A program made the position numbers and the translations under genes. This document shows, in pieces, positions 8,491 to 16,739 of a stretch of DNA of 64,000 nucleotides (position 1 is its first letter; each line of letters begins with the position of its first letter). Source of the stretch: Bacteroidota bacterium (GTDB lineage: Bacteria > Bacteroidota > Bacteroidia > AKYH767-A > 2013-40CM-41-45); contig JADJSV010000020.1 in assembly GCA_016711505.1 (NCBI GenBank), positions 254,164 to 318,163 of the forward strand, in the 5' to 3' direction. Below the pieces are notes generated by a model. That model saw only the letters and a list, made by a program, of their open reading frames with translations. It was not told the origin of the DNA and did not search any database.

Positions 8491-9360
8491 ATGATTCAAG
8501 AGAATTCAACAGCACAAAGTAAACCTTCTAAACCGTCGTGGTTAAAAGTGAAACTTCCCATTGGAGAAGAGTTCACCAAGGTTAGAAATATTGTCAGCGA
8601 ACATAAATTACATACCATTTGTCAAAGTGGTAACTGTCCTAATATGGGCGAATGTTGGGGTGCAGGAACAGCGACTTTCATGATCCTCGGAAATGTGTGC
8701 ACAAGAAGTTGTGGTTTTTGTTCTGTTGCAACCGGTCGTCCTGAAGCCGTAGATCCATTTGAACCTCTCCGTGTTGCCAAGTCGGTAAAACTAATGAGTG
8801 TTAAGCATTGTGTTGTCACATCAGTTGATCGCGATGATCTTAAAGACGGTGGCTCGAACGTGTGGGTAGAAACGATCAGAAAGATCAGAGAGCTTTCACC
8901 GGGAACAACGATGGAAACTCTGATTCCGGATTTTCAGGGTATATGGGAAAATCTTCAGAGAGTGATCGATGAAAGACCGGAAGTTATCTCGCATAATCTG
9001 GAAACAGTTCGCAGATTAACGAAGCTAGTTCGCGTGCAAGCTAAGTATGACCGGAGTCTTGAAGTATTAAAAAGAATAGCAGCATCCGGGGTTGCGGCAA
9101 AATCCGGAATAATGTTAGGCTTGGGAGAAACAAAAGAAGAAGTTCTTGAAGCAATGCAGGATCTGCGAAATTCAGATGTTTCGATTCTCACGCTGGGACA
9201 ATATCTGCAGCCAACAAAAGATCATTTACCAGTGAATGAATTTATACATCCTGATCTTTTTGCAGAACTAAAAGAAGCCGGGATAAAAATGGGTTTCCGT
9301 TATGTGGAGAGTGGACCTTTGGTTCGGTCGAGTTATCATGCGGAGAAACACCTTTTGTAA
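8491..9360 (+). CDS. lipA: Lipoyl synthase
   Basis: A 289-aa radical SAM enzyme that inserts two sulfurs into octanoyl-protein to make the lipoyl cofactor. The auxiliary cluster ligands are CQSGNCPNMGEC (about residues 44-55). The radical SAM CX3CX2C is CTRSCGFC (about residues 70-77). The C-terminal serine ligand region is VRSSYHAEKH. SVDRDDLKDGG and GLGETKEEV are also typical. The N-terminal leader KPSKPSWLKVKLP is standard. The lipoyl/octanoyl transferase lipB is not adjacent. Confidence 0.97.
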   Translation: MIQENSTAQSKPSKPSWLKVKLPIGEEFTKVRNIVSEHKLHTICQSGNCPNMGECWGAGTATFMILGNVCTRSCGFCSVATGRPEAVDPFEPLRVAKSVKLMSVKHCVVTSVDRDDLKDGGSNVWVETIRKIRELSPGTTMETLIPDFQGIWENLQRVIDERPEVISHNLETVRRLTKLVRVQAKYDRSLEVLKRIAASGVAAKSGIMLGLGETKEEVLEAMQDLRNSDVSILTLGQYLQPTKDHLPVNEFIHPDLFAELKEAGIKMGFRYVESGPLVRSSYHAEKHLL

Positions 9361-9547
9361 CGAATAATTAAGAACTAATAATGAACCGTGAATAGTTAAG
9401 AATGAAGAATGAAGAATGAATCCCGATAGCTATCGGAACGAAAAATGAAAGCCGGGAGTTTGAATTTTCCAGTTAGGTTAAGTCTCTCCAGTTATCTATG
9501 CAGTGTTACTCGCCACTTACTACTCACCATTTACTACCTACTAAAAA
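9361..9547. repeat. Intergenic 7-nt-period repeats and small palindrome
   Basis: Between lipA and gap. At 9398-9421 the unit AAGAATG repeats about three times. It is followed by a palindromic core, CCGATAGCTATCGG (about 9423-9436). Just before the gap start (about 9510-9538) lies a degenerate CACTTAC/TACTCAC/CATTTAC/TACCTAC series, also with period 7. I see no gene here. Confidence 0.55.
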
Positions 9548-10561
9548 ATGAAACGAATAAAAATTGCTATCAACGGTTTTGGAAGAATTGGAAGAATTTC
9601 TACGAGAGTACTTTTACAGAACAGTAATCTGGAATTAGTAGCGATCAATGACCTTGCTGATGCTGCGACATTGGCTCATCTTTTCAAGTATGATTCAATT
9701 CATCGTAAGTACAAAGGGACAGTTTCTTCAGAAGAAAAGACAATTATAATTGATGGGAATAAAATTCCTGTTTATTCAGAAAAAAATCCGGGTGATCTTC
9801 CATGGAGTAAATTAGGAGTGGATATAGTATTAGAATGTACCGGTCATTTTACGAATAAAGAAGGAGCGGAGCAGCATATCAAAGCAGGAGCGAAGCGGGT
9901 AATTATTTCAGGACCTACAAAAGGAAAAAGTGATATCAAGACAATTGTATTGGGTGTAAATGATGAGATACTGACTGCGCAGGACATTATCATTTCGAAT
10001 GCAAGTTGTACAACAAACAATGCAGCACCGATGCTTAAGATCCTTGATTCGCTATGGGAAGTAGAGAATGCATTTGTTACAACTGTCCATTCGTATACCG
10101 GAGATCAGAATATTCATGATGCACCACACAAAGATCTTCGTCGTGCACGTGCAGCAGCAGTTTCAATTATTCCCACAACAACAGGTGCTGCAAAAGCATT
10201 AGGAGATGTTTTACCGCACCTGAATGGTAAACTTGGTGGAGCAGGTATCCGGATTCCGGCACCTGATGGATCACTGACTGATATTACATGTATTCTTAAA
10301 AAGAAAGTTACGCTGGAATTGATCAATTCCACTTTTAAAAAGTATGCGGAAGGTGAGATGAAAGGAATCATGGAGTATACCGAAGATCCGATCGTTTCGA
10401 TAGATATTGTCGGCAACCCTAATTCATGCATTTTTGATTCGCAATTAACTACTGTACTTGATAAAATGGTAAAAGTTGTGGGCTGGTATGATAATGAGGC
10501 AGGATACAGCAACCGACTTGTCGAATTGGCTGAAAAAGTTGGAAAAATGATAGACAAATAG
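9548..10561 (+). CDS. gap: Glyceraldehyde-3-phosphate dehydrogenase, type I
   Basis: A 337-aa glycolytic enzyme that converts glyceraldehyde-3-phosphate, NAD+ and phosphate to 1,3-bisphosphoglycerate. It shows the NAD-binding INGFGRIGRISTRVLL with AINDL after beta-2, the catalytic motif SNASCTTNNAAP (Cys about 156), HSYTGDQ carrying the catalytic His, RAAAVSIIPTTTGAAKA, and WYDNEAGYSNRLVEL at the C-terminus. Length and motifs are complete. It is a single gene flanked by repeat-bearing spacers. The gene just before it (lipA) is functionally unrelated. Confidence 0.97.
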   Translation: MKRIKIAINGFGRIGRISTRVLLQNSNLELVAINDLADAATLAHLFKYDSIHRKYKGTVSSEEKTIIIDGNKIPVYSEKNPGDLPWSKLGVDIVLECTGHFTNKEGAEQHIKAGAKRVIISGPTKGKSDIKTIVLGVNDEILTAQDIIISNASCTTNNAAPMLKILDSLWEVENAFVTTVHSYTGDQNIHDAPHKDLRRARAAAVSIIPTTTGAAKALGDVLPHLNGKLGGAGIRIPAPDGSLTDITCILKKKVTLELINSTFKKYAEGEMKGIMEYTEDPIVSIDIVGNPNSCIFDSQLTTVLDKMVKVVGWYDNEAGYSNRLVELAEKVGKMIDK

Positions 10562-10977
10562 TCGTATTAGAAAATCTTTTTCTTTTTCTATTTTGGATTT
10601 GTTTATATCGAACAGACGCTTATCTTGCTTAAGCTAAGCTGAATACCACGAATTTTATTCATTTTTACTGATTATCGGTTTATCGGTTAATATCAAATCC
10701 GGAAGATTAATTTCATTCGTATATTTAAATATACCAAGTTTGGTCGAAAATTAATGTTGATTATTCCCTCAAAAATCAGGATTAAAGAATTTTATTAAAG
10801 AATTAATATAAAATTAAACAATTTAGATTCTTATTAATCGTTTATTTGAACAGAAAGTATAGTAGAGTTGTTTAGTAATAGATCAATGAATTCAGCAGCC
10901 CTACTTTTCCGAATGGTACAGTATTTGGGAGGCTTTGTTCAGATGAATTCAATTTAGTATTCAAAAATTATCTAGTT
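10562..10977. other. Intergenic spacer, no gene recognised
   Basis: A 416-bp AT-rich spacer between gap and the 55-aa small ORF. It contains a perfect 16-bp palindrome, GTATATTTAAATATAC (10719-10734), and several short AT-rich near-repeats such as TTATTAAAGAATTAATA. No open frame with coding character was found. Confidence 0.6.
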
Positions 10978-11145
10978 ATGATTAACAATTCAAAACGCAA
11001 AATCAAGTCAGTACAACAACCCGTTGCCGATGCAGTAACCCGCATTAAAGTGCAATTAGATCATAAAACCCTCATGGTTGTTCACAGTATGGCCGCATTT
11101 AAGATGTGGAAAAAGCGTTATCCGCTTGCTAAAGTGATAGCCTGA
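10978..11145 (+). CDS. Small basic protein, 55 aa, unknown function
   Basis: The translation starts MINNSKRKIKSVQQPVADAV, continues TRIKVQLDHKTLMVVHSMAA, and ends FKMWKKRYPLAKVIA. It is rich in Lys/Arg, with no signal or membrane segment. The tail WKKRYPLAKVIA has the look of a folded small protein. An intrinsic terminator follows 37 bp after the stop, which supports a real transcription unit. It lies directly upstream of the tRNA-tuf promoter. I do not recognise a named family. Confidence 0.6.
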   Translation: MINNSKRKIKSVQQPVADAVTRIKVQLDHKTLMVVHSMAAFKMWKKRYPLAKVIA

Positions 11146-11181
11146 GTGCTGACTAGCAAAAGTTTACGTTAAAACAAATCC

Positions 11182-11210
11182 AAGGTCTCTCCAACGAGAC
11201 CTTTTTTATT
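11182..11210 (+). terminator. Rho-independent terminator after the 55-aa ORF
   Basis: AAGGTCTC and GAGACCTT form an 8-bp stem with a 6-nt loop (TCCAAC), followed by a T-rich run. It isolates the small ORF from the tRNA-tuf operon downstream. Confidence 0.88.
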
Positions 11211-11239
11211 GCTTTTTTTTAATTTTTTTTTCAAGAAAA

Positions 11240-11270
11240 TTTGTATTTTGAATTCGATTATCTACATTTG
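11240..11270 (+). promoter_or_regulatory. Promoter of the tRNA-tuf operon
   Basis: TTTG at 11240-11243, a 19-bp spacer and TACATTTG at 11263-11270 match the Bacteroidota primary sigma consensus (TTTG-N17-23-TAnnTTTG) exactly. Transcription should start near 11277, about 43 bp before tRNA-Thr. This is the best promoter in the window. Confidence 0.85.
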
Positions 11271-11319
11271 CAATCCCAAATTTTAAGGGGGACAAGAATT
11301 GTTCATTGAAATTAAATTT

Positions 11320-11393
11320 GCCGATGTAGCTCAGTTGGCCAGAGCTACTGATTTGTAATCAGTGGGTCGGGGGTTCGAATCCCTCCATCGGCT
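11320..11393 (+). tRNA. tRNA-Thr (TGT)
   Basis: Acceptor GCCGATG pairs with CATCGGC. The anticodon stem CTGAT/ATCAG encloses a loop with TGT (reads ACA), and the T-loop contains GTTCGAATC. A CCA follows at 11394-11396 and may be encoded. It is the first of four tRNAs upstream of tuf. Confidence 0.96.
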
Positions 11394-11432
11394 CCAGTTC
11401 TTTATCAGCACTGGTTTTAGGACCATTGAGAA

Positions 11433-11513
11433 GGGGAGATACCAGAGTGGCCAAATGGGACGGACTGTAAATCCGTTGCGAAAGCTTCGAAGGTTCGAAT
11501 CCTTCTCTCCCCA
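11433..11513 (+). tRNA. tRNA-Tyr (GTA)
   Basis: Acceptor GGGGAGA pairs with TCTCCCC. Anticodon GTA lies in GGACTGTAAATCC. It has the long class II variable arm (TTGCGAAAGCTTCGAA) expected of bacterial tRNA-Tyr and a GTTCGAATCC T-loop. Confidence 0.96.
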
Positions 11514-11563
11514 CTCTGAAATGTTTGGGTTTGATCAGGCAACTGATTGGATTTAAACAACAA

Positions 11564-11636
11564 GCGGAAGTAGCTCATTTGGTAGAGCATCAGCCTTCCA
11601 AGCTGAGGGTGGCCGGTTCGAGCCCGGTCTTCCGCT
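11564..11636 (+). tRNA. tRNA-Gly (TCC)
   Basis: Acceptor GCGGAAG pairs with CTTCCGC. Anticodon TCC (reads GGA) lies in CAGCCTTCCAAGCTG, and the T-loop is GTTCGAGCC. 73 nt, normal cloverleaf. Confidence 0.96.
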
Positions 11637-11664
11637 CAAAAGTCTCTGTTGGCTTTGACTACAA

Positions 11665-11737
11665 GCCAATGTAGCTCAGTCGGTAGAGCACATCCATGGT
11701 AAGGATGAGGTCACCAGTTCGATCCTGGTCATTGGCT
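11665..11737 (+). tRNA. tRNA-Thr (GGT)
   Basis: Acceptor GCCAATG pairs with CATTGGC. Anticodon GGT (reads ACC) lies in CATCCATGGTAAGGATG, and the T-loop is GTTCGATCC. It is a second threonine isoacceptor in the same operon. Confidence 0.96.
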
Positions 11738-12057
11738 CAGGGTTTGAACAGAATGTGAAAGGTATTTAACTACTGATCGCTGATATTTTAGTGCAGGATC
11801 CGGTAATTACAAAAGGATTTTCCGGACGTAATTCAAATTTACTCCTGCTATCTTAAACAGAATTAAAATCCTGATAGAGCGATCTCGACGGATTCTTAAT
11901 ATATTTTCGGTAAATAGTTTGTAAGATCTTTTTGCCGGGAGAAATGAATAGGATACCGGATACTGTGGAAATGAGCTTCCCTCTTCAGCAGTTTTACGAT
12001 ATTAAGTACAACTTTAAATAAACTCAAAAAAACATTAACCTCTAATAACTCATTGCA
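11738..12057. other. tRNA-tuf spacer / tuf leader, no gene
   Basis: 320 bp between the last tRNA and tuf. I see no coding frame, no T-run terminator and no clear promoter box, so tuf is probably transcribed together with the tRNAs as a long leader. It may hold processing sites that cannot be recognised by eye. Confidence 0.5.
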
Positions 12058-13245
12058 ATGGCAAAAGAAAAATTCGACCGTTCCAAGCCCCATGTAAACA
12101 TTGGGACTATCGGTCACGTTGATCACGGTAAAACAACATTAACAGCAGCCATCACAACCGTTTTGGCTTCTAAAGGTTGGGCCGAGCTTCGTTCATTTGA
12201 TTCAATCGATAACGCTCCGGAAGAAAAAGAGCGTGGTATTACTATCAATACAGCGCACGTTGAATATGCGACTGCGAATCGTCACTATGCTCACGTTGAC
12301 TGTCCAGGTCACGCGGATTATGTGAAAAACATGGTTACAGGTGCTGCCCAGATGGACGGTGCTATTTTAGTTGTGGCTGCGACTGATGGTCCGATGCCAC
12401 AAACTCGTGAACATATCCTTCTTGCTCGTCAGGTTGGTGTTCCAAAGATCGTTGTATTCATGAACAAAGTGGATATGGTTGACGATCCTGAATTACTTGA
12501 CTTAGTAGAGATGGAAATCCGTGACCTACTTAGTTTCTATCAATTTGATGGTGCTGCAACTCCGGTAATCCGTGGTTCTGCATTAGGTGGATTAAACTTA
12601 GATGAAAAATGGGTTCCAAAAATTCTTGAATTAATGGAAGCTGTTGATACATTTATTCCAATTCCTCCACGTGAAGTTGACAAGCCATTCCTTATGCCAG
12701 TAGAAGATGTATTCTCGATCACAGGTCGTGGTACAGTTGCAACTGGTCGTATCGAGCGCGGTGTGATCAACACAGGTGATGAGGTTGATATCATCGGTAT
12801 GCAGGAAAAAACTATCAAGTCTGTTTGTACAGGTGTTGAGATGTTCCGTAAGATCCTTGATCGTGGAGAAGCTGGTGATAACGTAGGTATCTTGTTACGT
12901 GGTATTGAGAAAACTGATATCCGTCGTGGTATGGTTGTCGCAAAACCAGGTTCAATTACTCCTCACACCGATTTCAAAGCTGAGATCTATGTATTGAAAA
13001 AAGAAGAAGGTGGACGTCACACTCCATTCCACAACAAATACCGTCCACAATTTTACCTGCGTACAACAGACGTAACAGGTGAGATCACTCTACCTGAAGG
13101 ACGTGAGATGGTAATGCCTGGTGATAACGTAACGATTACTGTTGTGTTGATCCAACCGGTAGCTATGGATAAAGGTCTGCGTTTCGCGATTCGCGAAGGT
13201 GGTCGTACCGTAGGTGCAGGTCAGGTTACTGAAGTACTTAAATAA
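12058..13245 (+). CDS. tuf: Elongation factor Tu
   Basis: A 395-aa GTPase that delivers aminoacyl-tRNA to the ribosome. G1 is GHVDHGKTTLTAAIT (residues about 19-33). The effector region ends KERGITINTAHVEY, G3 is DCPGHADY, G4 is NKVD and G5 is SAL in RGSALGG. Domains 2 and 3 follow (FSITGRGTVATGRIERG; GREMVMPGDNVTITV). Length is normal for Bacteroidota. Position between tRNA genes and secE-nusG is the conserved order. This is the only tuf seen in the window. Confidence 0.98.
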   Translation: MAKEKFDRSKPHVNIGTIGHVDHGKTTLTAAITTVLASKGWAELRSFDSIDNAPEEKERGITINTAHVEYATANRHYAHVDCPGHADYVKNMVTGAAQMDGAILVVAATDGPMPQTREHILLARQVGVPKIVVFMNKVDMVDDPELLDLVEMEIRDLLSFYQFDGAATPVIRGSALGGLNLDEKWVPKILELMEAVDTFIPIPPREVDKPFLMPVEDVFSITGRGTVATGRIERGVINTGDEVDIIGMQEKTIKSVCTGVEMFRKILDRGEAGDNVGILLRGIEKTDIRRGMVVAKPGSITPHTDFKAEIYVLKKEEGGRHTPFHNKYRPQFYLRTTDVTGEITLPEGREMVMPGDNVTITVVLIQPVAMDKGLRFAIREGGRTVGAGQVTEVLK

Positions 13246-13260
13246 TTGAAATAATTCCAA

Positions 13261-13292
13261 TAAACCACAGGCGGGAAACCGTCTGTGGTTTA
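13261..13292 (+). repeat. Stem-loop between tuf and tRNA-Trp
   Basis: TAAACCACAG and CTGTGGTTTA are perfect 10-bp arms around GCGGGAAACCGT, which can itself pair (CGG/CCG). There is no T run behind it, so it is more likely an RNA-processing or mRNA 3'-end stabilising hairpin than a complete terminator. It lies 15 bp after the tuf stop. Confidence 0.65.
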
Positions 13293-13315
13293 CTGCCAAT
13301 TAGGAACAATAGTAA

Positions 13316-13388
13316 ACGGGTGTAGCTCAATTGGTAGAGTAGCGGTCTCCAAAACCGTTGGCTGGGAGTTCGAGTCTCTCCACCCGTG
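13316..13388 (+). tRNA. tRNA-Trp (CCA)
   Basis: Acceptor ACGGGTG pairs with CACCCGT. Anticodon CCA lies in CGGTCTCCAAAACCG, and the T-loop is GTTCGAGTC. It sits between tuf and secE, as in many bacteria. Confidence 0.96.
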
Positions 13389-13427
13389 CTAAACCAAGAA
13401 CTCCATAGGAGCTCGAAAAAACTTCAA

Positions 13428-13622
13428 ATGAGCAAAATAACCGCTTATATAAAAGATAGTTATACTGAACTGGTTGAGAAAGTCAGCTGGCCGACACGTG
13501 AAGAACTGCAAAGCAGTGTAATCATCGTAATGGTCTCTACTGTAATCATCGGTGTAATGATCTTTCTCATGGACGCCGGGTTTCAGGCAATCATGAATCT
13601 ATTCTATAAAATGATCGGATAA
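13428..13622 (+). CDS. secE: Preprotein translocase subunit SecE
   Basis: 64 aa. The ATG at 13428 is chosen over a frame extension that begins inside the tRNA-Trp 3' end. It has the SecE amphipathic motif LVEKVSWPTREELQSS, then a single membrane helix (VIIVMVSTVIIGVMIFLMDA). SecE clamps SecY in the Sec translocon. The short single-helix form is normal for Bacteroidota. nusG follows 11 bp downstream. Confidence 0.95.
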   Translation: MSKITAYIKDSYTELVEKVSWPTREELQSSVIIVMVSTVIIGVMIFLMDAGFQAIMNLFYKMIG

Positions 13623-13633
13623 TACCAATTACC

Positions 13634-14197
13634 ATGGCAGAAGCACAATCACAAAAGGAACTGGTTCGCAAATGGTATGTTGTTCGCGCCATCAGTGGAA
13701 AAGAAAAGAAGGTAAAACAGTATATCGAATCTGAGATCAGCCGCTTAAAACTGACCGATTATGTCGCTCAGGTTTTAATACCGACTGAAAAGTTCTATCA
13801 GATCAGAAACGGAAAGAAAGTTAGCAAAGAAAGAAATATCCTTCCCGGATATGTATTAGTAGAAGCTGCTCTTACCGGTGAGATCCCTCACATCATTGAA
13901 AATATCACAGGTGTGATCTCTTTCCTTGGTGCCAAAGGCGAACCACCTGCTCCGCTACGTCAGTCTGAAGTAAATCGCATACTGGGTAAAATGGATGAAT
14001 TGGCCGATAGTGAAGCGGTAATGTCAGTTCCTTATGTAGTTGGTGAAACAGTGAAAGTAATAGATGGTCCATTCAACAGCTTCTCAGGAGTTATTGAAGA
14101 GATCAACGAAGAGAAAAAGAAATTGAAAGTAATGGTTAAGATCTTTGGAAGAAAAACTCCACTTGAACTTAGCTATATGCAAGTAGAAAAAGAGTAA
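13634..14197 (+). CDS. nusG: Transcription termination/antitermination protein NusG
   Basis: 187 aa. The NGN domain begins RKWYVVRAISGKEKKVKQYI, with the hydrophobic RNAP-contacting LPGYVLVEA. A C-terminal KOW domain follows (VGETVKVIDGPFNSFSGVIE). NusG binds RNA polymerase and couples it to Rho or to the ribosome through NusE (S10). Length is standard. The 153-bp gap to rplK is longer than other spacers in this operon and contains no gene. An r-protein leader there is possible but not visible as a defined structure. Confidence 0.97.
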   Translation: MAEAQSQKELVRKWYVVRAISGKEKKVKQYIESEISRLKLTDYVAQVLIPTEKFYQIRNGKKVSKERNILPGYVLVEAALTGEIPHIIENITGVISFLGAKGEPPAPLRQSEVNRILGKMDELADSEAVMSVPYVVGETVKVIDGPFNSFSGVIEEINEEKKKLKVMVKIFGRKTPLELSYMQVEKE

Positions 14198-14350
14198 ATG
14201 AATTGATTCATTACTTCATGATCGGCGGATTGCTTCCAATCCTTCCCCGCAAGTCATAAGAGATGGATCCAATTTCGGTATATAATCAGTTAAACAAATA
14301 TGTACTGATGAAAAGAGAGATCCGATCATCATACAGAATTTAATATTCCA

Positions 14351-14791
14351 ATGGCAAAAGAAATAGGCACATACATAAAATTGCAGGTAAAAGGTGGAGC
14401 AGCAAATCCTGCACCTCCGATCGGACCGGCTTTAGGTGCAAAGGGTGTAAACATCATGGAATTCTGCAAGCAGTTCAACGCTCGTACGCAGGACCAACCT
14501 GGAAAAGTTCTTCCGGTTATCATCACTGTTTATACAGATAAATCATTTGAGTTTGTAATCAAAACTCCACCTGCAGCAGTTCAGATCATGGACCTTGCAA
14601 AGATCAAAAGTGGTTCGAAAGAATCAAACCGTAATAAGGTTGGATCTGTTACATGGGAACAAATTCGTTCAGTAGCTGAAAATAAAATGCCTGACTTAAA
14701 CTGTTTCACAATTGAATCAGCAATGAGCATGGTAGCAGGAACTGCACGGAGTATGGGTGTTACTGTAACAGGTGACAGTCCTCTGAAATAA
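14351..14791 (+). CDS. rplK: 50S ribosomal protein L11
   Basis: 146 aa. It shows IKLQVKGGAANPAPPIGPAL, the conserved N-terminal domain that contacts the GTPase-associated rRNA. The PxxGxxLGAKGVNIMEFCKQ segment follows, and the C-terminal rRNA-binding domain has KTPPAAVQI and AGTARSMGVTV. It forms the stalk base with L10 and is first of the rplKAJL cluster. Confidence 0.97.
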   Translation: MAKEIGTYIKLQVKGGAANPAPPIGPALGAKGVNIMEFCKQFNARTQDQPGKVLPVIITVYTDKSFEFVIKTPPAAVQIMDLAKIKSGSKESNRNKVGSVTWEQIRSVAENKMPDLNCFTIESAMSMVAGTARSMGVTVTGDSPLK

Positions 14792-14881
14792 AAAATATTA
14801 ATTCCGGGTCAGAGACCTGGAATCTCACCGAAGGAGGGGGCGATCCTATCAAACCCGTTACTACTTCAAAACTTTAATTCA

Positions 14882-15574
14882 ATGGCAAAAGTCAGTAAAA
14901 AAAGAAAGCAAGCAATTGCAAAAGTTGACCAGACAAAGTCATACTCTTTAGCAGAAGCTTCAAAGATCATCAAAGACGTAACGTATACAAAGTTTGATGC
15001 ATCAGTAGACCTAAGCATTCGTTTAGGCGTAGATCCACGGAAAGCCAATCAAATGGTTCGTGGTGTTGTAACACTTCCACACGGAACAGGAAAGACGAAA
15101 AAAGTACTTGTACTTTGTACTCCTGACAAAGAAGCTGAGGCGAAAGAAGCCGGAGCAGATTTCGTTGGATTGGACGACTACATTCAGAAAATTGAACAAG
15201 GCTGGACAGACATCGACGTAGTGATCACTATGCCGAGTGTAATGGGTAAAGTGGGTAAACTGGGTAAAGTACTTGGGCCACGTAACTTGATGCCGAATCC
15301 GAAGACCGGAACTGTTACAACAGATGTTGGTAAAGCAGTTAAAGAAGTGAAAGCCGGTAAAATTGATTTCAAAGTTGACAAGCAGGGAAGTATTCATGCT
15401 TCAGTTGGAAAAGTATCTTTTGATGCTAAAAAACTTGAAGAGAATGCATCTGAATTACTCAACACGATCCTCAAATTGAAACCATCTGCTGCGAAAGGAA
15501 CTTACATGAAAAGTGTATACCTGTCGAGCACAATGAGTCCTTCAGTTATGATCGATACAAAATCAATTTCTTAA
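14882..15574 (+). CDS. rplA: 50S ribosomal protein L1
   Basis: 230 aa with the L1 signatures VDLSIRLGVDPRKANQMVRG, VTLPHGTGKTKKVLV and GPRNLMPNPKTGTVT. L1 forms the mobile L1 stalk and in other bacteria represses its own operon. The 90-bp spacer before it has a small hairpin (CCGGGTC-AGA-GACCTGG, one mismatch). It is not clearly an L1-binding mimic, and I make no regulatory claim. Confidence 0.97.
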   Translation: MAKVSKKRKQAIAKVDQTKSYSLAEASKIIKDVTYTKFDASVDLSIRLGVDPRKANQMVRGVVTLPHGTGKTKKVLVLCTPDKEAEAKEAGADFVGLDDYIQKIEQGWTDIDVVITMPSVMGKVGKLGKVLGPRNLMPNPKTGTVTTDVGKAVKEVKAGKIDFKVDKQGSIHASVGKVSFDAKKLEENASELLNTILKLKPSAAKGTYMKSVYLSSTMSPSVMIDTKSIS

Positions 15575-15611
15575 TCACCCGTAGGGTTTAATCATTTAAC
15601 ACATTACAAAA

Positions 15612-16136
15612 ATGAAAAGAGAAGAAAAAGACGTAATCATTGGAGAGATTGCGGAACTCCTCAATAAATATCCAAACGTATACATTGCTGATACATCAGC
15701 ATTGCCGGTATCGAAGATCAATGACCTTCGCCGCCTTTGTTTCAACAAAGACGTAAAGATGCTGGTTGCAAAAAATAAACTGATCCGCAAAGCAATGGAG
15801 AAGAACAATGCTGATGCATACGAAGGTATGTTCGCTGCATTGAAAGGAACCAGCGCATTGTTGTTTTCAGAAATTGGAAACAGTCCTGCGAAACTGATCA
15901 AAGACTTCCGCAAAAAAGGTGACCGTCCTATTTTGAAAGGCGCTTATATCGACACAGCTGTGTTCTTAGGCGACAATCAATTAGAGACACTAGCCAACAT
16001 CAAATCTAAAAATGAACTCATCGGTGAAATCATCGGTCTGTTACAATCTCCTGCTAAAAATGTTATCTCCGGTCTTAAAAGCAGCGGTGGTAAACTTGCA
16101 GGAATTCTTAAAACATTATCTGAGCGTCCTGCATAA
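15612..16136 (+). CDS. rplJ: 50S ribosomal protein L10
   Basis: 174 aa. It starts MKREEKDVIIGEIAELLNKY and contains YIADTSALPVSKINDLRR, VAKNKLIRKAM and LKGTSALLFSEIGNSPAK. The C-terminal helix for L7/L12 binding is present. It anchors the L7/L12 stalk. It is spaced 37 bp from rplA, too short for the classical long L10 leader of Proteobacteria. Confidence 0.95.
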   Translation: MKREEKDVIIGEIAELLNKYPNVYIADTSALPVSKINDLRRLCFNKDVKMLVAKNKLIRKAMEKNNADAYEGMFAALKGTSALLFSEIGNSPAKLIKDFRKKGDRPILKGAYIDTAVFLGDNQLETLANIKSKNELIGEIIGLLQSPAKNVISGLKSSGGKLAGILKTLSERPA

Positions 16137-16226
16137 GGATAAGCTGTTAATACCCTAATGCTTCCAGTACCCAATAAACAATTAATCAAATCAAACGAAA
16201 AAACAAACAAATTAAATTCTATAAAA

Positions 16227-16601
16227 ATGGCAGATTTAAAAGCATTCGCAGATCAGTTAGTTAACCTGACTGTTAAAGAAGTTAACGAACTAGCAAAGAT
16301 CCTGAAGGATGAGTATGGCATCGAGCCTGCTGCTGCTGCTGTAGCTGTTGCTGCAGGTGGTGGCGGTGGCGGAGAAGCTGCAGCTGAAAAAACATCTTTT
16401 GATGTGATCTTAAAAGCACCGGGTGGAGCAAAACTTAACATCGTTAAGCTTGTAAAAGAAATGACTGGTCTAGGCTTGAAAGAAGCTAAAGATCTGGTTG
16501 ATGGTGCACCAAAAGCAGTTAAAGAAGGAGTTTCTAAAGAAGAAGCAAATTCAATTAAACAACAGTTAGAAGAAGCAGGAGCTGAGATTGAAGTTAAATA
16601 A
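16227..16601 (+). CDS. rplL: 50S ribosomal protein L7/L12
   Basis: 124 aa from ATG 16227 (MADLKAFADQLVNLTVKEV). An upstream in-frame extension lacks family similarity. It has an N-terminal dimerisation helix, an Ala/Gly-rich hinge (AAAAVAVAAGGGGGGEAAA) and a C-terminal domain with FDVILKAPGGAKLNIVKLVK and GLKEAKDLVDGAPKAVKEG that recruits translational GTPases. Fully typical. Confidence 0.97.
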   Translation: MADLKAFADQLVNLTVKEVNELAKILKDEYGIEPAAAAVAVAAGGGGGGEAAAEKTSFDVILKAPGGAKLNIVKLVKEMTGLGLKEAKDLVDGAPKAVKEGVSKEEANSIKQQLEEAGAEIEVK

Positions 16602-16629
16602 GGTATCGGCTGCTAATTGCTAATATTTA

Positions 16630-16676
16630 TAGACCTTACCGGACCAAAAATCGGGTAAGGTCTATATCCTTTTTTA
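16630..16676 (+). terminator. Attenuator/terminator hairpin between rplL and rpoB
   Basis: TAGACCTTACC and GGTAAGGTCTA form a perfect 11-bp stem with a 13-nt loop, followed after 4 nt by a T6 run. It lies in the rplL-rpoB spacer, where other bacteria have a partial terminator that sets the ratio of ribosomal protein to RNA polymerase transcripts. Readthrough must occur unless rpoB has its own promoter in 16677-16739. Confidence 0.85.
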
Positions 16677-16739
16677 ATAGGTGATTCTTCAGACGTGTTG
16701 AATTCCATTAGAAATTAACTTTAAATCAAAAAAACTCCC

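Noticed and set aside
11362..11556. Open frame across tRNA-Thr and tRNA-Tyr
   Set aside because: It translates tRNA sequence (for example GTTCGAATCC) and is not a gene.
14198..14350. nusG-rplK and rplK-rplA spacers as L1/L11 autoregulatory leaders
   Set aside because: Only a short imperfect hairpin is visible in the second spacer. Nothing matches an r-protein binding mimic well enough to call.
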